A stretch of 64,000 nt of DNA, taken from Thalassia testudinum. Its lineage: Eukaryota > Streptophyta > Magnoliopsida > Alismatales > Hydrocharitaceae. The notes beneath the pieces were generated by a model. The model did no database searches. It was not told the DNA's origin and saw only the letters and a program-made list of their open reading frames with translations. Position 1 is the first letter of the stretch; the number at the start of each line of letters is the position of its first letter. The position numbers and the translations under genes were made by a program. Below are positions 11,745 through 24,198 of this stretch, piece after piece. The stretch is taken from assembly GCA_037157565.1 (NCBI GenBank), contig JAZHRO010000012.1:61433501-61497500 (forward strand), in the 5' to 3' direction.

Positions 11745-12440
11745 ATGTGCGGAGGCGCCATCCTCTCCGACCTCATACCCGCTTCGGAACGACACGTCAC
11801 CGCCTCCGACATCTGGTCCGACTCCGGCAAAGCTCAAGTGGGGCACAAGAGGGGGCGCGAGAAGAAGAACCTCTACCGCGGCATCCGGCAGCGCCCTTGG
11901 GGGAAGTGGGCGGCGGAGATCCGCGACCCCGTAAAGGGCGTGCGCGTGTGGCTCGGCACCTTCAACACCGCCGAGGAGGCCGCCCGCGCCTACGACCGCG
12001 AGGCCCTCCGCATCCGCGGCAAGAAGGCCAAGATCAACTTCCCCAACGAGGAGCACGACGTCCACGTTAGCCTCGACTTCCCGCCATGCACGTACCAACC
12101 GCCGCCACCATCACCACTACCAGCAGCCAAGCAGAAGAAGCAGCAGCATGAGTGTCCACGTGAGCAGGAGGAGGTCTACAGTAGTAACAACAGCTGCTCG
12201 TGGTCCTCTTCTTGTTCTCCTGCCGCCGAGGCGGCTTCCTCGAGTGGGTTCAAGGGTGGCGACCGCGAGCTGTCGGAGGAGCTCGAGGCCATCAACAGGT
12301 TCATGAACTTCCTCGAGGAGGAGGTGGACGTTCCTGATGTGTCGAGCAATAGGTACGCTGTTGGTGGGAACTGCTCCACGCAGATGGATGCGGCTATGCA
12401 GCTTTGGAGCTTCGACGATTTCTTCTCTCCTCCGCTTTAA
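11745..12440 (+). CDS. ERF-VII-1: group VII ethylene response factor
   Basis: A 231-residue AP2/ERF transcription factor, expected in the nucleus when oxygen is low. The start is fixed by the family N terminus [12 protein letters not shown] in the context AACCATGTG. Known for group VII: Cys2 is exposed by Met removal, oxidised by plant cysteine oxidases and arginylated, and the protein is then degraded by the N-degron pathway, so it accumulates in hypoxia. A basic stretch (KRGREKK, about 35-41) could be a nuclear signal. The AP2 domain covers about 43-100, with [21 protein letters not shown] and RAYD motifs intact and the Ala and Asp typical of the ERF subfamily. The linker is Ser- and Gln-rich. 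The tail has an acidic helix-like segment ([18 protein letters not shown]) and the terminal LWSFDDFF motif, likely an activation region. The coding region is one uninterrupted exon, unlike ERF-VII-2. Confidence 0.95.
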   Translation: MCGGAILSDLIPASERHVTASDIWSDSGKAQVGHKRGREKKNLYRGIRQRPWGKWAAEIRDPVKGVRVWLGTFNTAEEAARAYDREALRIRGKKAKINFPNEEHDVHVSLDFPPCTYQPPPPSPLPAAKQKKQQHECPREQEEVYSSNNSCSWSSSCSPAAEAASSSGFKGGDRELSEELEAINRFMNFLEEEVDVPDVSSNRYAVGGNCSTQMDAAMQLWSFDDFFSPPL

Positions 12441-13760
12441 ACCTGGAGGGTGTCGGGTGGATTTACGTGATGTCACGGGCCATGGCCGTTCTACGTTTTT
12501 TTTTTCTTTTTATCTCAAAAGAATTTTTTCGTTCCAGATGTAATTAGTTAGTAGTATTTCCTACATTTCTCAATTAGTTATGCATGACCATAGTGGAATT
12601 TGTTGACGATGAGACTAATTGCAATTTTAGATGATACAGTAGTGAATCATTCTTTTTTTTTTTCTTCTCTCTCTCGTCCACGTCATTCTGTTGTGGTCAA
12701 CGTTCTATTCCCCTTCACCCTATGCTAAATAAGTAAATATGATTGGGAAAGACGAGGAGTGCGTGGTTAGGAAACTTGACAGCGGCCGGTCGAGGTTGGG
12801 TTTGATTGGGGAGGACCCACATCCGGACTTGGACGGGGGTTTGGGTGTTTGATTACGTGTTAGATTCAACCTTGTACTTACCTGAGAGGGGCATGTGATA
12901 TGGATCATTGCGTTGTCAAGCAACTACAAGTGTTCTAAATTATCCCAAAAAAAAACAAAACAAGGAAACTCGAAAGTTTCCAAGAAAAAAATTAGTTTCC
13001 TTCTTTATTAGCATTCCAAGAGTAAGAATGCTTCAATGAAGCATCATATTCTAAACGGCTTTGAAAGGGTGAAATTATATAGAAATTGTCCGGCTAATTT
13101 GGAGTTTTGATTTCCTCTAACTTTATATATACATAGATCAAGTTACTCATCAAGGTTTCTGCTCGGTAGGCAATACCTATAAGTGGGAAGTTGCTATTTG
13201 ATGGGTCTCAGGGATTTTCTTCGGCCATCAAAGGATTTGCAACAAGATTGTCATTGTTGGGAAGACATGGTCAAGCTCCTTTTGCGATGAGAGGGTTCGA
13301 CCCGACAAATCTCAAACAATCACAAAGGAGATGAAAGTAGTTGATAATTCAGTTCCATCATAACGGATGTACATCTGAGAGGAGGATGATACTCCAAACT
13401 ATGGATTAGAACTTGTAAAATTACATAATTTCTCTTCCTCGTGACCCCTTCGCTTAGGGGTCACTCTTCACTATTTATAACATAGGAAGATTCCTAGTCT
13501 GATAATCTCTGGTACATTTGTCAGACTACATGTCTACTATCAGGTTGTAGGTGATCATTTCTATCTTGTCATGATTCTGGCCTTAACTATGCCAAATCGT
13601 CTAGCAGCTTGGATGGGTCTTAGCTTATGTCTGACAAATCGTAGGTGAGTCAGGTAGTTACGCACCCTCCTATATTTAGGTAGCTAGATCTCCTATTATA
13701 TTGCATGCGAAATTTTAGATCCAATGATATTTTTCATCCGTAGTCATTGCTCATAGAACA

Positions 13761-13763
<3 letters not shown>
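12441..13763. other. 3' flank and possible decayed LTR, no gene seen
   Basis: The first few hundred bases should include the ERF-VII-1 3' UTR. At about 13180-13730 the minus strand reads a TATAAATAG box followed by leader-like sequence, which could be a relic LTR in minus orientation. No terminal repeats or duplications confirm this. Confidence 0.25.

Positions 13764-13818
<55 letters not shown>
13764..13818. repeat. long AT dinucleotide microsatellite
   Basis: About 27 uninterrupted AT units. A second, equally long array lies at 14892-14955, on the other side of the PMI1-like fragment. Confidence 0.95.
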
Positions 13819-13821
<3 letters not shown>

Positions 13822-14088
13822 GAATAAAATTATGTGTGTTAGCAAGACAATGGAGGTCTTTATCAAGTAACCATCGTGCGCGAGAGAGGGTAGACTCTTG
13901 CATCCGCCGAGGGTAGGACATCTAGTTAGACTATTTATAATATGTTAAATAAATAAATTTAAGTAAAGATGAAAAAAAAGAAAGAGGTTTTTACAACAAT
14001 ATGTTTCTATAAATTTTTTATAAGATGTATATATTTTTATATTTTTTATATTTATGTATATATCCTTATATATTTATTTTGTCAAGGG

Positions 14089-14164
14089 CATATGTTCCTA
14101 CTCCATTAAATCTAATCAAAAATGTCAAAAATATAGAAAAATAGAAAACTTTATATTTTTATCT
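14089..14164. repeat. left inverted repeat flanking the PMI1-like fragment
   Basis: Read against the reverse complement of 14761-14836, this segment matches in order ATATG, CCTA, CTC, ATTAAAT and a 15-base exact block AAAACTTTATATTTT, with small gaps. Both arms are AT-rich, so part of the match may be low complexity. Confidence 0.5.
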
Positions 14165-14252
14165 CCAAATATATCTCATATTTTCCCCATAAACTTTCAC
14201 ACCTCCTCCTCCTCCTCCCCCTTCCTCTCCTCTCTCTGCTTTGGCCTGCATT

Positions 14253-14748
14253 GGCTCCCTCCGCTTCTACCCCAAGCAGCAGGACCCCAATGATGGTGTT
14301 GGCATCGGTAGGTTTCAACCCTCGACCAAGTCACAGCCAGATTCCACTGCGGAGGACATGGTGGTCGGGGAGAAAAAGGGCATCTGGAGCTGAAAGCCCA
14401 TGCGTGCCCTCTCCCACATCAGGATGAACCGGTTGAGCTGCCTATTCTTTGTCGAGGTCATCGCTGTGTAGGCCCTCCCAGCATCCATGAACGGCTTGTG
14501 ACTCTCGATGGCCGTCTACAAGATACCCGCTCAACTACGACGAGATCGACGACTTTAAGCTTGATGAGCCTGCGACCGCACCTCCCCCTCTACCACCCCC
14601 ACCTAAAGTCAAGCCCATGTCGAAGGCGGAGGACATTAAGTTCCCCAAGTTCAAGGTCATCAACATGGGGCTTGAGGTGCAATACGAGTCGACGAAGGAG
14701 AAAGAAGCCCAGGGAGAAGCTGGTGTGGATGGAGCAAAGGAAAATGAA
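14253..14748 (+). pseudogene. PMI1-like (NT-C2 domain) gene fragment
   Basis: A GC-rich island in AT-rich DNA that encodes pieces of a PLASTID MOVEMENT IMPAIRED1-type protein, a plant C2-domain protein of chloroplast and nuclear movement. One frame reads SLRFYPKQQDPNDG, later KKGIWS and KPMRALSHIRMNRLSCLFF, then VEVIAV and ALPASMNGL, which is the family's conserved start of the NT-C2 domain as I recall it. Three in-frame stops interrupt it near 14391, 14469 and 14498, each explicable by C-to-T or G-to-A changes. The match then stops and another frame resumes with YDEIDDFKLDEP and FPKFKVINMGLEVQ, like the later region of the family. The piece is therefore partial, frameshifted and internally deleted. 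It lies between inverted repeats, as expected for a fragment captured by a DNA transposon. Confidence 0.6.
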
Positions 14749-14760
14749 CACAAAAATACG

Positions 14761-14836
14761 AGCTGAAAATATAAAGTTTTTTATTTTTTATATTTTTTTA
14801 TATTTTTCGTTGTATTTAATAGAGCATAGGCATATT
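14761..14836. repeat. right inverted repeat flanking the PMI1-like fragment
   Basis: Mirror partner of 14089-14164. It starts with AAAATATAAAGTTTT within the first bases and ends near GGCATATT. Together the arms enclose about 600 bp of captured sequence. No clear 8-10 bp target duplication was found outside the arms. Confidence 0.5.
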
Positions 14837-14887
14837 ATATATAAATATCAAAAAAATAGAGATATATATATCATATCTAAAATTCAC

Positions 14888-14891
<4 letters not shown>

Positions 14892-14955
<64 letters not shown>
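14892..14955. repeat. long AT dinucleotide microsatellite
   Basis: About 32 uninterrupted AT units, the second of two such arrays bracketing the PMI1-like fragment. Confidence 0.95.
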
Positions 14956-14958
<3 letters not shown>

Positions 14959-14999
14959 AATAAAAAAATTAGGCACGTGAACTCGTTTTAACTTTGCGT

Positions 15000-16615
15000 T
15001 ATCTACGAAGAGGATTAGTTGACATCACCCAACGCATCGCCAATATGTATACATGGCCCATGGTCTTTGACTGGTCTAAGTTCTCCACGAGAAGCGAGAA
15101 TAATTTGGTTGCTTTTCTTCGAGGAAAGACCAAACATGCCCTCTGTTTCCTTCTACATTCTTTGTCAAACTACGGGCACCAATGGGGGAATTACATTTCG
15201 GTCCTTTCAATTTGGCATATTTCGACACCACCACTTGTAATGGTAATAATTACATGTAATCGTTAAAGTTTGCAATATTATCAAAGTCAACAACAATTAC
15301 GTGGTTTGTGAGTAGGTTGAAACTTAGGAAACTGAAATATATTTCTTGTTCAATCCCCGTCATCCCATCATCGATCCCTCTGTAAAAAGGTGAGCTGAAG
15401 ACAAACTTCTAAGCCAATAGAGTCCTCCAAACATCCACTAAGTCAAGATAGCATTGCATCGCTAAACTTCACGTTTTCCATGAATGTGGTGCCTATAAGA
15501 CCACTACTGATAGGTATATAGATATATTTACTTGAGAAGGAAGGTAGACAAGTCAAGATTAAATATCATTAAATGATCTCATCGAGGTTAGTACCAAGTC
15601 CAATTTCAAGCTAACACAACGACGAGATCATCCTTGGATCAAGCCAAGTGAAGTATATTTTAAAAATTATGGATAATTTTTTTTTAAATTAACCTTTTAA
15701 CATGTATCACCTGTGATACGTCCAATATCATCAGTGACATTTATCTAAAATTAGATAAATTAAATATTTTTTTGCATGACATGTACGTTAGCAATGATTT
15801 TGCTTGAATTACGGATGATTTTTGCTCAACTCAGAGAATTGGATGTTTTTTAACATGAATATGTATAAACACTAATAACTTTTGTTCAAATCTGAGAATA
15901 AGGTGTCATTAGGCACATCTTAACAATAATATCATGATATTTACCCATATCAAATAATTAAGTTCCTTTTTTAACATAGCACTTATATTAGCAGTGATTT
16001 TACCTAAATTTATAATTTTTTTTCAAATTAGATATTAAGGTATTTGCTTAGTATGAATATATACGATGTCATTGGTGATATTTATCCAAATTAAAAAGTA
16101 AGATATCTTTAGTCATGTATCCTCGGTGATATACATGAAATCATTAGGGATATATATTTGGAGGAGGCAAAGAGACGCATTTAGTTGAGGAGGAAGAGGG
16201 TGACAAAGTGAGTGACGTTGCTCTTTTTTAGGTGGTGGGGCCACTAAATTCAAATGGGAATGATTGTTGCGTGCATGCATTATTTACTGTGGTCAGTCAC
16301 CGACTTCTTACATATGCATTTCTTGACATGCGTTCTATTTCAAATACATATTTCTCCACAATGTTTCATGGTTTTATTGCCCTTTTTTGTGGCATCTACA
16401 CAACGGTAGGTATGTTTCACGAAGGAAAGTTTTTTTATGCTTTTCATTTTCTCGTAATTAATTTTTCATATATGTATACATCGATCTTATAGGGGACGGG
16501 GCATTTTTTTTTTTTTGCTAATAATAATATTGCTTCGTGTGACAACGAGAAATTATGTCGACAAGTACAAATCGCTGCAACTGTTTCGTACGTAGGATAA
16601 CGGGGGAAGTCCGGC
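15000..16615. other. intergenic, no recognised gene; degenerate repeats in the second half
   Basis: No coding family is recognised. From about 15690 to 16150 the sequence cycles through similar phrases. These are a T-run, then AACATG or GCATGA, then a segment like ATTAGCAGTGATTTTACC, then AAATTA-type sequence, at intervals of roughly 60-130 bases. It looks like an old, diverged tandem array. Confidence 0.35.
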
Positions 16616-17397
16616 ATTTTTTTTTCCCCATCAGGAAAGTCTCAAAAGAGACTCGTTACTACGTAACAAGAACAAAAGGGGCAATAGAGTTGGAATTACA
16701 TCAACTTTCTTTCGGCCTCTCTCCTGTATAAGAGGTTGCTAAAATATGAGATAAGTAAATTTTTTCTCTTCGAATATACATTAATGTAATAGCTGAAAGC
16801 AATGAGAGGAGTCTTTAGTAGTCTTGAATAATACTTCTATTACTCCAGTTGGATGGTTGATTATCCAAGATCATGTCTGTTGCATTGGAGCAATCATTGA
16901 GAATAACTGAGGAATAGCCAAAGTACGTTTCTGTTATATCTAATCTCTATGTTATCGCTTGGATCTCTGCTTGTTCAGGGTTTCCTACCTGAATTTGTTT
17001 AATATTTGCTACCATGAAAATGTTGCTAGGAAGCAAGCATACCACTGCCATTGAAGCTTTTGTGTTTATGTAAGTGCCATCAACCAAAACAGTTATGTCA
17101 GCTTGAGGAATGTGTAGGGGGGTCCTTGGGGGATTGCAATTAGTTTGTGAACACTGTGAGAAGGTGCAAGTCGAAGCATTACTCTATATAGTGTCCGGAT
17201 TTGGAACGATGCCCAAATGCTTTGCATCGCATCTGACCAACCATATTTGATGGAGCAAGTGCATTAGAATTTGAAAATGTCATTGTCCTTGATGAGGTGC
17301 GTGGAGAGGAATTGCAACATGTTCATTTCAAGATTATCCATCCTAACCCCAAACTTAAACCAAACTACTATAGAAAAGTGGTATAGAGCAAAGCAGT
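16616..17397 (-). pseudogene. LINE 3' part: RNase H-like domain and poly-A end
   Basis: Read on the minus strand, one interrupted frame gives ITVLVDGTYINTKASMAVV, then NPEQAEIQAI, then YFGYSSVILNDCS, and finally YIRREKIYLSHILATSY. These match the order of the plant LINE RNase H (RVT_3) domain: DG near the start, AE in the first helix, DS-like region, and a terminal N/S-x-x-AH-x-LA motif. Catalytic residues are partly lost and several stops are present. The minus-strand end shows a run of nine A residues at 16617-16625, the likely poly-A tail. This is the downstream half of the LINE whose upstream half is at 45475-46280, now separated by 28 kb of nested elements. Confidence 0.65.
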
Positions 17398-20343
17398 TGT
17401 TGCGACCTGGTTCTCGAATCCCTACAAGATCTGAGACCGGCTCGCCTCGACTAAATCCAAGACCTAGTCATCCAACAATAAATAACCAAAAGCAGAAAAA
17501 TAAGCTACATTCACACATGCAATATAATTAAGTAGAAGGAAAGAATGAAGCAGTAAACAAAAGAGAACAACTGTCTCAAAATAGCACATGCCACCACAAC
17601 AACAACAGCGGAAAGAAAATATAAAGTAACAGAAACAGTAGCTCAAGGGTCCAGTACTCATAATTGCAGTAAGAACTAAAGAGCTGGAAAGAAAAACAAA
17701 TACGGATGAGATCGGCTGGGCCCAGCTCCCTTTGCAGCCGAAACTCAAGCTGCTCAACTCCTGGTCCTGAACAGGGTTACAAAAAAACAGAGTAAGCGAA
17801 CGCCGAGTAGAGTGGTGTTTACATTGTTTATGTGCAAGTAAATAAAACAACAAGCAGGTTTTATTATTATTTCTATTTATTTCATTTATGTATTTCTGGT
17901 TCCTCTATTTCTCAAAGTATCCAAGTATTTCTTGATCTTGCATGTTCCTCGTGGGAATGATCTTGATTGCAGTCTTTTCCGTGGAGTAGGAGGTACACGT
18001 GGTGCTCTCCTGGCGGAGAGAGTCCCTTGTGGTAGTCCTACACTCAGTCAACCACCTTAAGGTCACTGTCGATACGTAGCGGCGACTACAGCACGCGTGA
18101 TAAGCGCACGGGTAGCTACCCCACACTGACACGCAGTCAATCATTTCCGCTAGCGGGTACGTCCAAAGTACAGCACAAAACAGTATATAGCCTTATCCTC
18201 TCAAAATAGGAGTCTCACCCCTCAGAACCAAACAGGGGTCTCATCCCTCCATAGTCCTCATACCCTCGTCCGACTACCCCGGTTTGCCCAAAGGGCCTAA
18301 CAAAGTCAGTGTAGGGTGGATAGCTAAACCTCGGATCCCGTGGGATGGCTAGCTTCCTCCCTACACTAATAGCACACCTCGGTACTACGTACGTGAGGGC
18401 CAACAGGAGTCGATGTAAAGTGGCCAATCCTAACCCTGGGTCTCAACCTAAGGGAGGCTAGCTCCGCTCTACACTAAAAAGTGATAGTTGCTCTCCTTGG
18501 TACCGCATACACAAGGACCAGAACACTTCCCATCTACATTCCAGATTCCTTTCATACACAGGAGTTCTACTCCTAATTTCCCATAAGGTTCGTGCTCATA
18601 TTTATATCATTTATCCATATTCAGATCTCATTTTTCATGACTCATTCCTCATCCATATACAGGCAGCTCGTGTTTTCATAATTCAATTCTCAATCATAAA
18701 CATGCAACCTATAGTTTCACAATTTAATTTCTCATTTACATACAGGCAGCTCGTATTTTCACATGCATCTCAAGTAAACCAGAGTAGTATATATCATGCT
18801 CATACATTTCTACCCTAGGGTTCATTCCACATCCTAGGGTTTCAATCAATATAATCTAAGTGTACATATTCTTTATTCATATTTTAATAATTGCAATAAA
18901 CCACTCTACCGAGTATTACAAGAGAAATGAGAGCCAATGCCACAGATCTCGTCGTCTCTGCGGACCCCGAACACGCCATCGGCTGGTAAGCTGTACCAGC
19001 GACTAATTACATTAGACGAGGTAAAAACAGTAGATACTCAACACGAACACGTAAAGGAACTCGAGTGGAAAACAGCGATACTTCGTTTGCAGAAATCCGA
19101 TTCCGTTTGGGTCTTAAACATCCAAAAGACGCAGTTACTGACCAAAATTAGACGTCTGGGACATAAAAGACGTCAGAACTCACCTTACACTTCCTATGGC
19201 TACTTCAGACGTCCAGACTCCCTCTGTGACCGTTTGAGGGCAGCTCCAGACGTCGGATAAGGTCTCCGGTCGTATGGAAGTACCTCCGGATGTCTAGCGA
19301 TGTGATCAGATGTCCAAACGTACTTGGGAACGCGCACCAAGAGCCTTCCCAAAGCCTTCACCTGCGTACGAACAACGCAGGCACAAAAATCAACCGACAT
19401 CCCCTACGCTACGATCTGCATGGCGGAAAAGTAGCGTAGGAAGATATGTATCTCCCACGATATGTGTTTCCAGACATCCAGCAATAGCTCCGGACGTCCT
19501 GGTGCCTCGCCAGTCGTCTGGACGTCTGTTAAGAGTGCTTGATCAAGTTTTAAAAAAGTTGCGTTGTAGTACAGTCGAAAAAGTGTTCAAAACAAATACA
19601 ATTTATTACTCGAATTTGAAAGTCCGAGGTCGAACACAGAGAGCAAAATAGGGTTTAGAAATCAAGATCACAACTTGAGAATTTGAAAGACTATAATATG
19701 CAATAAAATCAATGTTATAGTGTAAAAAGATAGGAATGAATGTAAGGCACTAAGGGAACCAATATATGTGAATAAATACAAAATTGGACGTCTGATTTGT
19801 GAATCAGACGCCTTAAAATGATGATGCTACAGTGCTTGATCTTTCATCTTTCTTCTCCTTCTTTTCTCTTCTCTGTCTCTGGCGGCTGCTTTCAATCCTC
19901 TTCTTCTTTCTTTCTCTTCTTCTTTATTTTTTTCCGATTCCTTGCCTTAGCCTTTCTCTTCCTCTGCTTTCCTTGCTCTATTCTCTGGCTTTAATCATCT
20001 TCTTCCTTCAGCTTCTTCTCCTTCTCTCTCTCTTTCTCTGCTGGCTACCATCTTTCTTCCTTCAACTCCTTCTCCTTTGGCTTCAGCCCTTAACTTCCTT
20101 TTCGACTTGGTCTTCTCCTTCCTCTACAGAGCAAAACCTACCCCCTACCCATGCAAGCTCTCTTCTCTCCTTTTCTTTCTTGAGTTCGCTCTCCAATAGC
20201 CACTTCTCAGGTAATCGGGTCAGATACGTGCCCGAGACCATGCCCACCGACGTGCGGTGGTGAGCGAGGTGTGCTGGGTCAGGTCGAATCACTAGGTTCG
20301 CGGGGGGTGGTCACAGACGAGGTGTCAGGTCGAGTGAGAGGGG

Positions 20344-22079
20344 TGTAATTCCCTACTTGGAGGGGGTGAGATGTGCGTAACGTAATAAAAAATGAGGAAT
20401 TAAAATAAACAATCTCACAAAAAGAACAATCACACAATGGGCACAAGTATTTTTAGGTGGAAACCCAAACTAGGTGAAAACCACCACCTAACCCTTTCGA
20501 GTTAGGATTTCCCGATCGACCTAGTCCATCAAATCCACTAAGCCCAGTCACCTAAACGAGGGTGACTGAACCTCAATTACAACCACACTACTTAGACCGA
20601 GGGTAGTGTTCCTCAACACCCCTTCTCTTCACAAGAAGGAATTTGTCTCGCGAAAGAGACGGGAATTCGCAAAGCGAATATCCAACCAAAGACATTATAA
20701 ATTACAATAATCCTATAGAGCCTCAAATATTTAATCCTAGCTTCTATAGGAGTTAGGAAACTTCCCTTTGGTGGAAGTGCGTCGAAGTGACGACGCAGAT
20801 GCGTGAGCCACGCTTTGGCACAACAGCACTTTCGTAACCTTGGCGGGAGAGCGGATGCACAGCAGGATGAAGCTCTTAGGTGAAGAGAGTGTTTGTAGAG
20901 CTAGAGCTTCTTCTATTTGATCTTCTACTTCTTTTTGACACAAGTAAGAGGAGATATTCTAACAAAGGTGTGTCTTGGGTGTGTAATACAAGCCAAGGGG
21001 TCCTCCTTTATTTATAGAGGCCCTAGGAAGGCTTTGGAAGGACTTGGAAGACTTCCATAGCCGTTGGGTGCAAGGCCCAAGAGAATTAGGCCGAAGTCAG
21101 AATTAATCATGATTCTGACAAGGTCATCAGACGTCTGGTCTGGCATCAGACGTCTGGTCCTGGCATCAGACGTCTGGAAAGCCTGTTTAAGACGTCTGGT
21201 AACTAAGTTAGACGTTTGATTTTAGGCAGGTTTCCTTCCTAACTTGAATCAGATCTAAATAGGGTTCTAGTGAATTGTCATCAGACAACAAATAAGACAT
21301 CTGGCATTAAGTCTGGAAGTCTGGAAACCTACTTTTCTGCAAAAATGGATACCCAAGGGAGTGCAATGGCTAGAAAATCTTTGAAAAGAGATTTTGGGTC
21401 AGCCGAGGAAAAACGGTCATGTACTTGACGTCTGGGGTCCTCTACGGACGTCTAATACAAGGCTAACTGTCATTTTCTCAATGTTCACTAAGGCAGCCAA
21501 CGTTCCACTAATTGGTCGTTTGGCAAAGTCGTCAGACGTCTGCTAAGACGTCTGGACTAAGGTCTGGACGTCTGATTTCATCAGACAGAACTAATTAAGT
21601 CCAGCCTAAATAATCAGACATCTAAGTCAATACTCAAACGTCTTAAAAGTTTTTATCAGACGTCTGAAATTTAGATTAGACGTCTTAAAAGGCTGTCTAA
21701 ACCCTATTTTGATTTTCTAAGTTCTTTATAGAAAACCTAAGTATCTTAGGGTAGTGCAGGTGTTCCTAGGACTAATTTAAGGATCTTTTGAGGCTCTTTA
21801 ACATAAGATCTAAGACAAAAATAAAGAGCATAACAACTAAACAAAAAATACATAAAACAGGATAAAATGAAATCTATCATATTTTTCATCTCATTCCTTC
21901 TTCAAGCTTTCGCTCCTCGCAAAGCTCCTCCAATCCACCATGGATGCGAGCTCAAACTCTATCTAAACACTTGTCTCTATTTGCAATTTGACCTGAAAAC
22001 TAAAACTCAAATGCAAATGTTAAAAGACACGTGTTTTGTTATCATAAAAATAAACGATCGTGGTGCTCTAGTACCAACA
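20344..22079 (-). repeat. 3' LTR of TR-GAG-2
   Basis: 1736 bp, reads TGTAATTCCC to CCAACA on the plus strand. It is bordered inward by the polypurine tract complement (AATCTCCACCTTTTT). AGACGTCT palindromes cluster at 21120-21690. The TATA box complement CTATTTATAG is near 21010. An unrelated-looking short T-rich start distinguishes this subfamily's end from that of TR-GAG-1. Confidence 0.9.
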
Positions 22080-22407
22080 ATCTCCACCTTTTTAATGATG
22101 ACAAAATCATAAAAATAATGCATAAAATCCTCCCCCTTTTTGACATTATCAAAAAGGTTTGATCAATTTTAAATTTTCCTATAACTCCCCCTTAAGACAT
22201 GCTCTTCTATAATAGGGTTGAATTTCTTTTAACAAGAGTAATGTCCTCCCCCTTTTTGTAACAACAAGATAGCTATTCTTTTTCTCCCCCTTTCTAAAGG
22301 AAATATAGCTAACTTAATAAGATCCCCTCAATGATTGACAAATAGCTCATAATATTAACTCCCCCTATCTATATGCTAATGATAAAAAGATAGGGTTAAG
22401 GGTTACC

Positions 22408-24143
22408 TCACCTACCATGGCCAATAGAATGACCCAAATGGATGTGGTGGATGCCACATTGGATGGGGCTCCCATCCGTAGCTTGGAGGCCTAGGCATCG
22501 ACACCGGTCTCCAATCTGGCGGAGATGTGTGGCGGGTTGTTCGATTGTTCGTCGTCTCATCGGTCTTCTTGTTCTCCTCCTTGGTCTACTCAGTTCTCCC
22601 AACTCGAGTTGACCAGCCTTGAGTTTGTAGGTCCAATCTCTTGTATTATAATCACCCTTGAAACCTACAAAACAAGATTCCAATTTTTTCTTCGGTATCC
22701 AAGTGAGCTTCAATCCGGATCTATTAGCGGGTCTCCTTGACAGAGATCCTTTCTCAACCTCAGGGATATATAAGTTATCTACCTTATTTATCAAATTATT
22801 TGACTTCTCCCTAAGACATGCAAGTTCACTTTCAATAGCATGCATATTGGTTTTTAAGTTAGAAATTTCAATTTTTGAACCAGTGTTTTCCTCAATCAAC
22901 TTATTATTTTCATTGATAAGGTTATGATTTTCTAACAATAAGTCATCATTTTTAGGACTAGCTTCTAGATCCTTAAATTATTTTTCTAACCTTTCATTTT
23001 CATTTTTAAGAAAAATAAGGTTCTTTTTAATATTTTTATTTTCCACCTTAAGTGATTTACTAACTTCAAAAAGCTCATTAAATGCGTTTTGTAAATCGGA
23101 ATTTACCTCGTCATCGGAGTCGCTTCCGCTTTTGCTGTCGCTTTCTCCTATGGCCATGAAACCAAAGCAAGCGGTTTCATCCTTCTCAGAATTTTCTTCT
23201 TCCTCTTCCTCCGAGCTCAAGTCGTCCCAAGTTGCTTGAAACACTTTCTTCCTAGACCTCTTATCCTTTTCTTTCTTCTTCTCCTTCTTGAGAAGAGGAC
23301 ACTCGGGTCGTAGATGTCCTTTCTCGTTGTAATGGTAGCAATGTCTCGGGCTTTCCTTCTTCTCCTTATTTTCTTTCTTTGATTCCCTACAACTCTTTGA
23401 AAATTTCTTAAGTAAAATTTTAAAGTCTTCGTCGTCGGACTTACCTTACTATCTGATGTGGCTCTGAATGCGAGGAACTTCTTTGGTTTAGGCTCCGGTG
23501 TATCCTTCTTTTGCTTGAACTTTGTCTCATAGGCCATTAGGTTGCCTAGGAGATCCTCCATGTTGAGCTCCTCCATCTCGTTCGCCTCCTCTATGGCGGT
23601 GACCTTCTGCTCCCATTCCGGTCCAAGGGAACGAAGAAGCTTCCCTTGAAACTCCCCCTTGATGAAAGTCTTTCCTAATGCCTTAAGATTATTCACTATG
23701 AGAGTGAACCTAGTGTTCATCTCACTCAAAGATTCATTAGATTTCATGGAAAAAGACTCAAATTCTTGTGAAAGTAAATTGAGTTTAGAAGTTTTTACCC
23801 TAGAGGTACATTCGTAAGTTACCTCGAGTGTGTGCCAAATCTCATATGCGGTGGCGCACTGCGAGATTCTGTTAAACTCCTCCGGACTCAAAGCGGAATA
23901 CAATGAGCTCATTGTTTTTGTGTTTAAAGAGAGCTCCCAGATTTGTTGTTGTGAGTAGCCTCCCGCATGTTTCTCTAGGATGTCAAATGGTGTCTCGCAT
24001 CTGGCCCAAATCGTGAAGTCATTGGCTTGCAGCCAAGTCTTCATCAGCAGCTTCCAGAAGAGGTAGTTGCTCCCGTCGAAGAACGATGGACGAGTCTTAG
24101 ACTGCCCCTCGAAAATCCTGCTTGCAGAGCTGCTTCCCTCCAT
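22408..24143 (-). pseudogene. gag of TR-GAG-2 with UBN2-like domain and zinc knuckle
   Basis: Minus-strand frame starting MEGSSSASRI at 24143. The copia gag (UBN2-like) region is full length: FFDGSNYLFWKLLMKTWL, ALSPEEFNRISQ, AYEIWHTLEVTYE, then LLSQEFESFSMK and LLRSLGPEW. A frameshift near 23440 precedes the nucleic-acid-binding knuckle CYHYNEKGHLRPEC, in which the second Cys of CCHC is Tyr. An acidic stretch (SSEEEEEE) and a coiled-coil-like tail follow, then a TAA at 22978-22980. The frame stays open beyond that stop to 22408 through WIPKKKLESCFVGF. The same stop occurs at the matching place in TR-GAG-1. The role would be capsid formation for an element that borrows polymerase. Confidence 0.8.
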
Positions 24144-24184
24144 CGGATTCTCGCTGGTGTATAACGCTGAAAATGTGAAACCTG

Positions 24185-24196
24185 GCTCTGATACCA
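24185..24196 (-). other. primer-binding site of TR-GAG-2
   Basis: GCTCTGATACCA on the plus strand, the complement of TGGTATCAGAGC, 2 nt from the 5' LTR. Confidence 0.9.
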
Positions 24197-24198
24197 AT

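Noticed and set aside
11417..12070. Long frame over ERF-VII-1 in another reading frame
   Set aside because: It is an out-of-frame shadow of the GC-rich ERF gene; the AP2 motifs are in the frame starting at 11745.
19832..20263. 143-codon leucine- and phenylalanine-rich frame resembling a membrane protein
   Set aside because: It comes from a CT-rich stretch inside the LTR-B solo; the same region in the other copy (39830-40130, opposite strand) gives an unrelated peptide.
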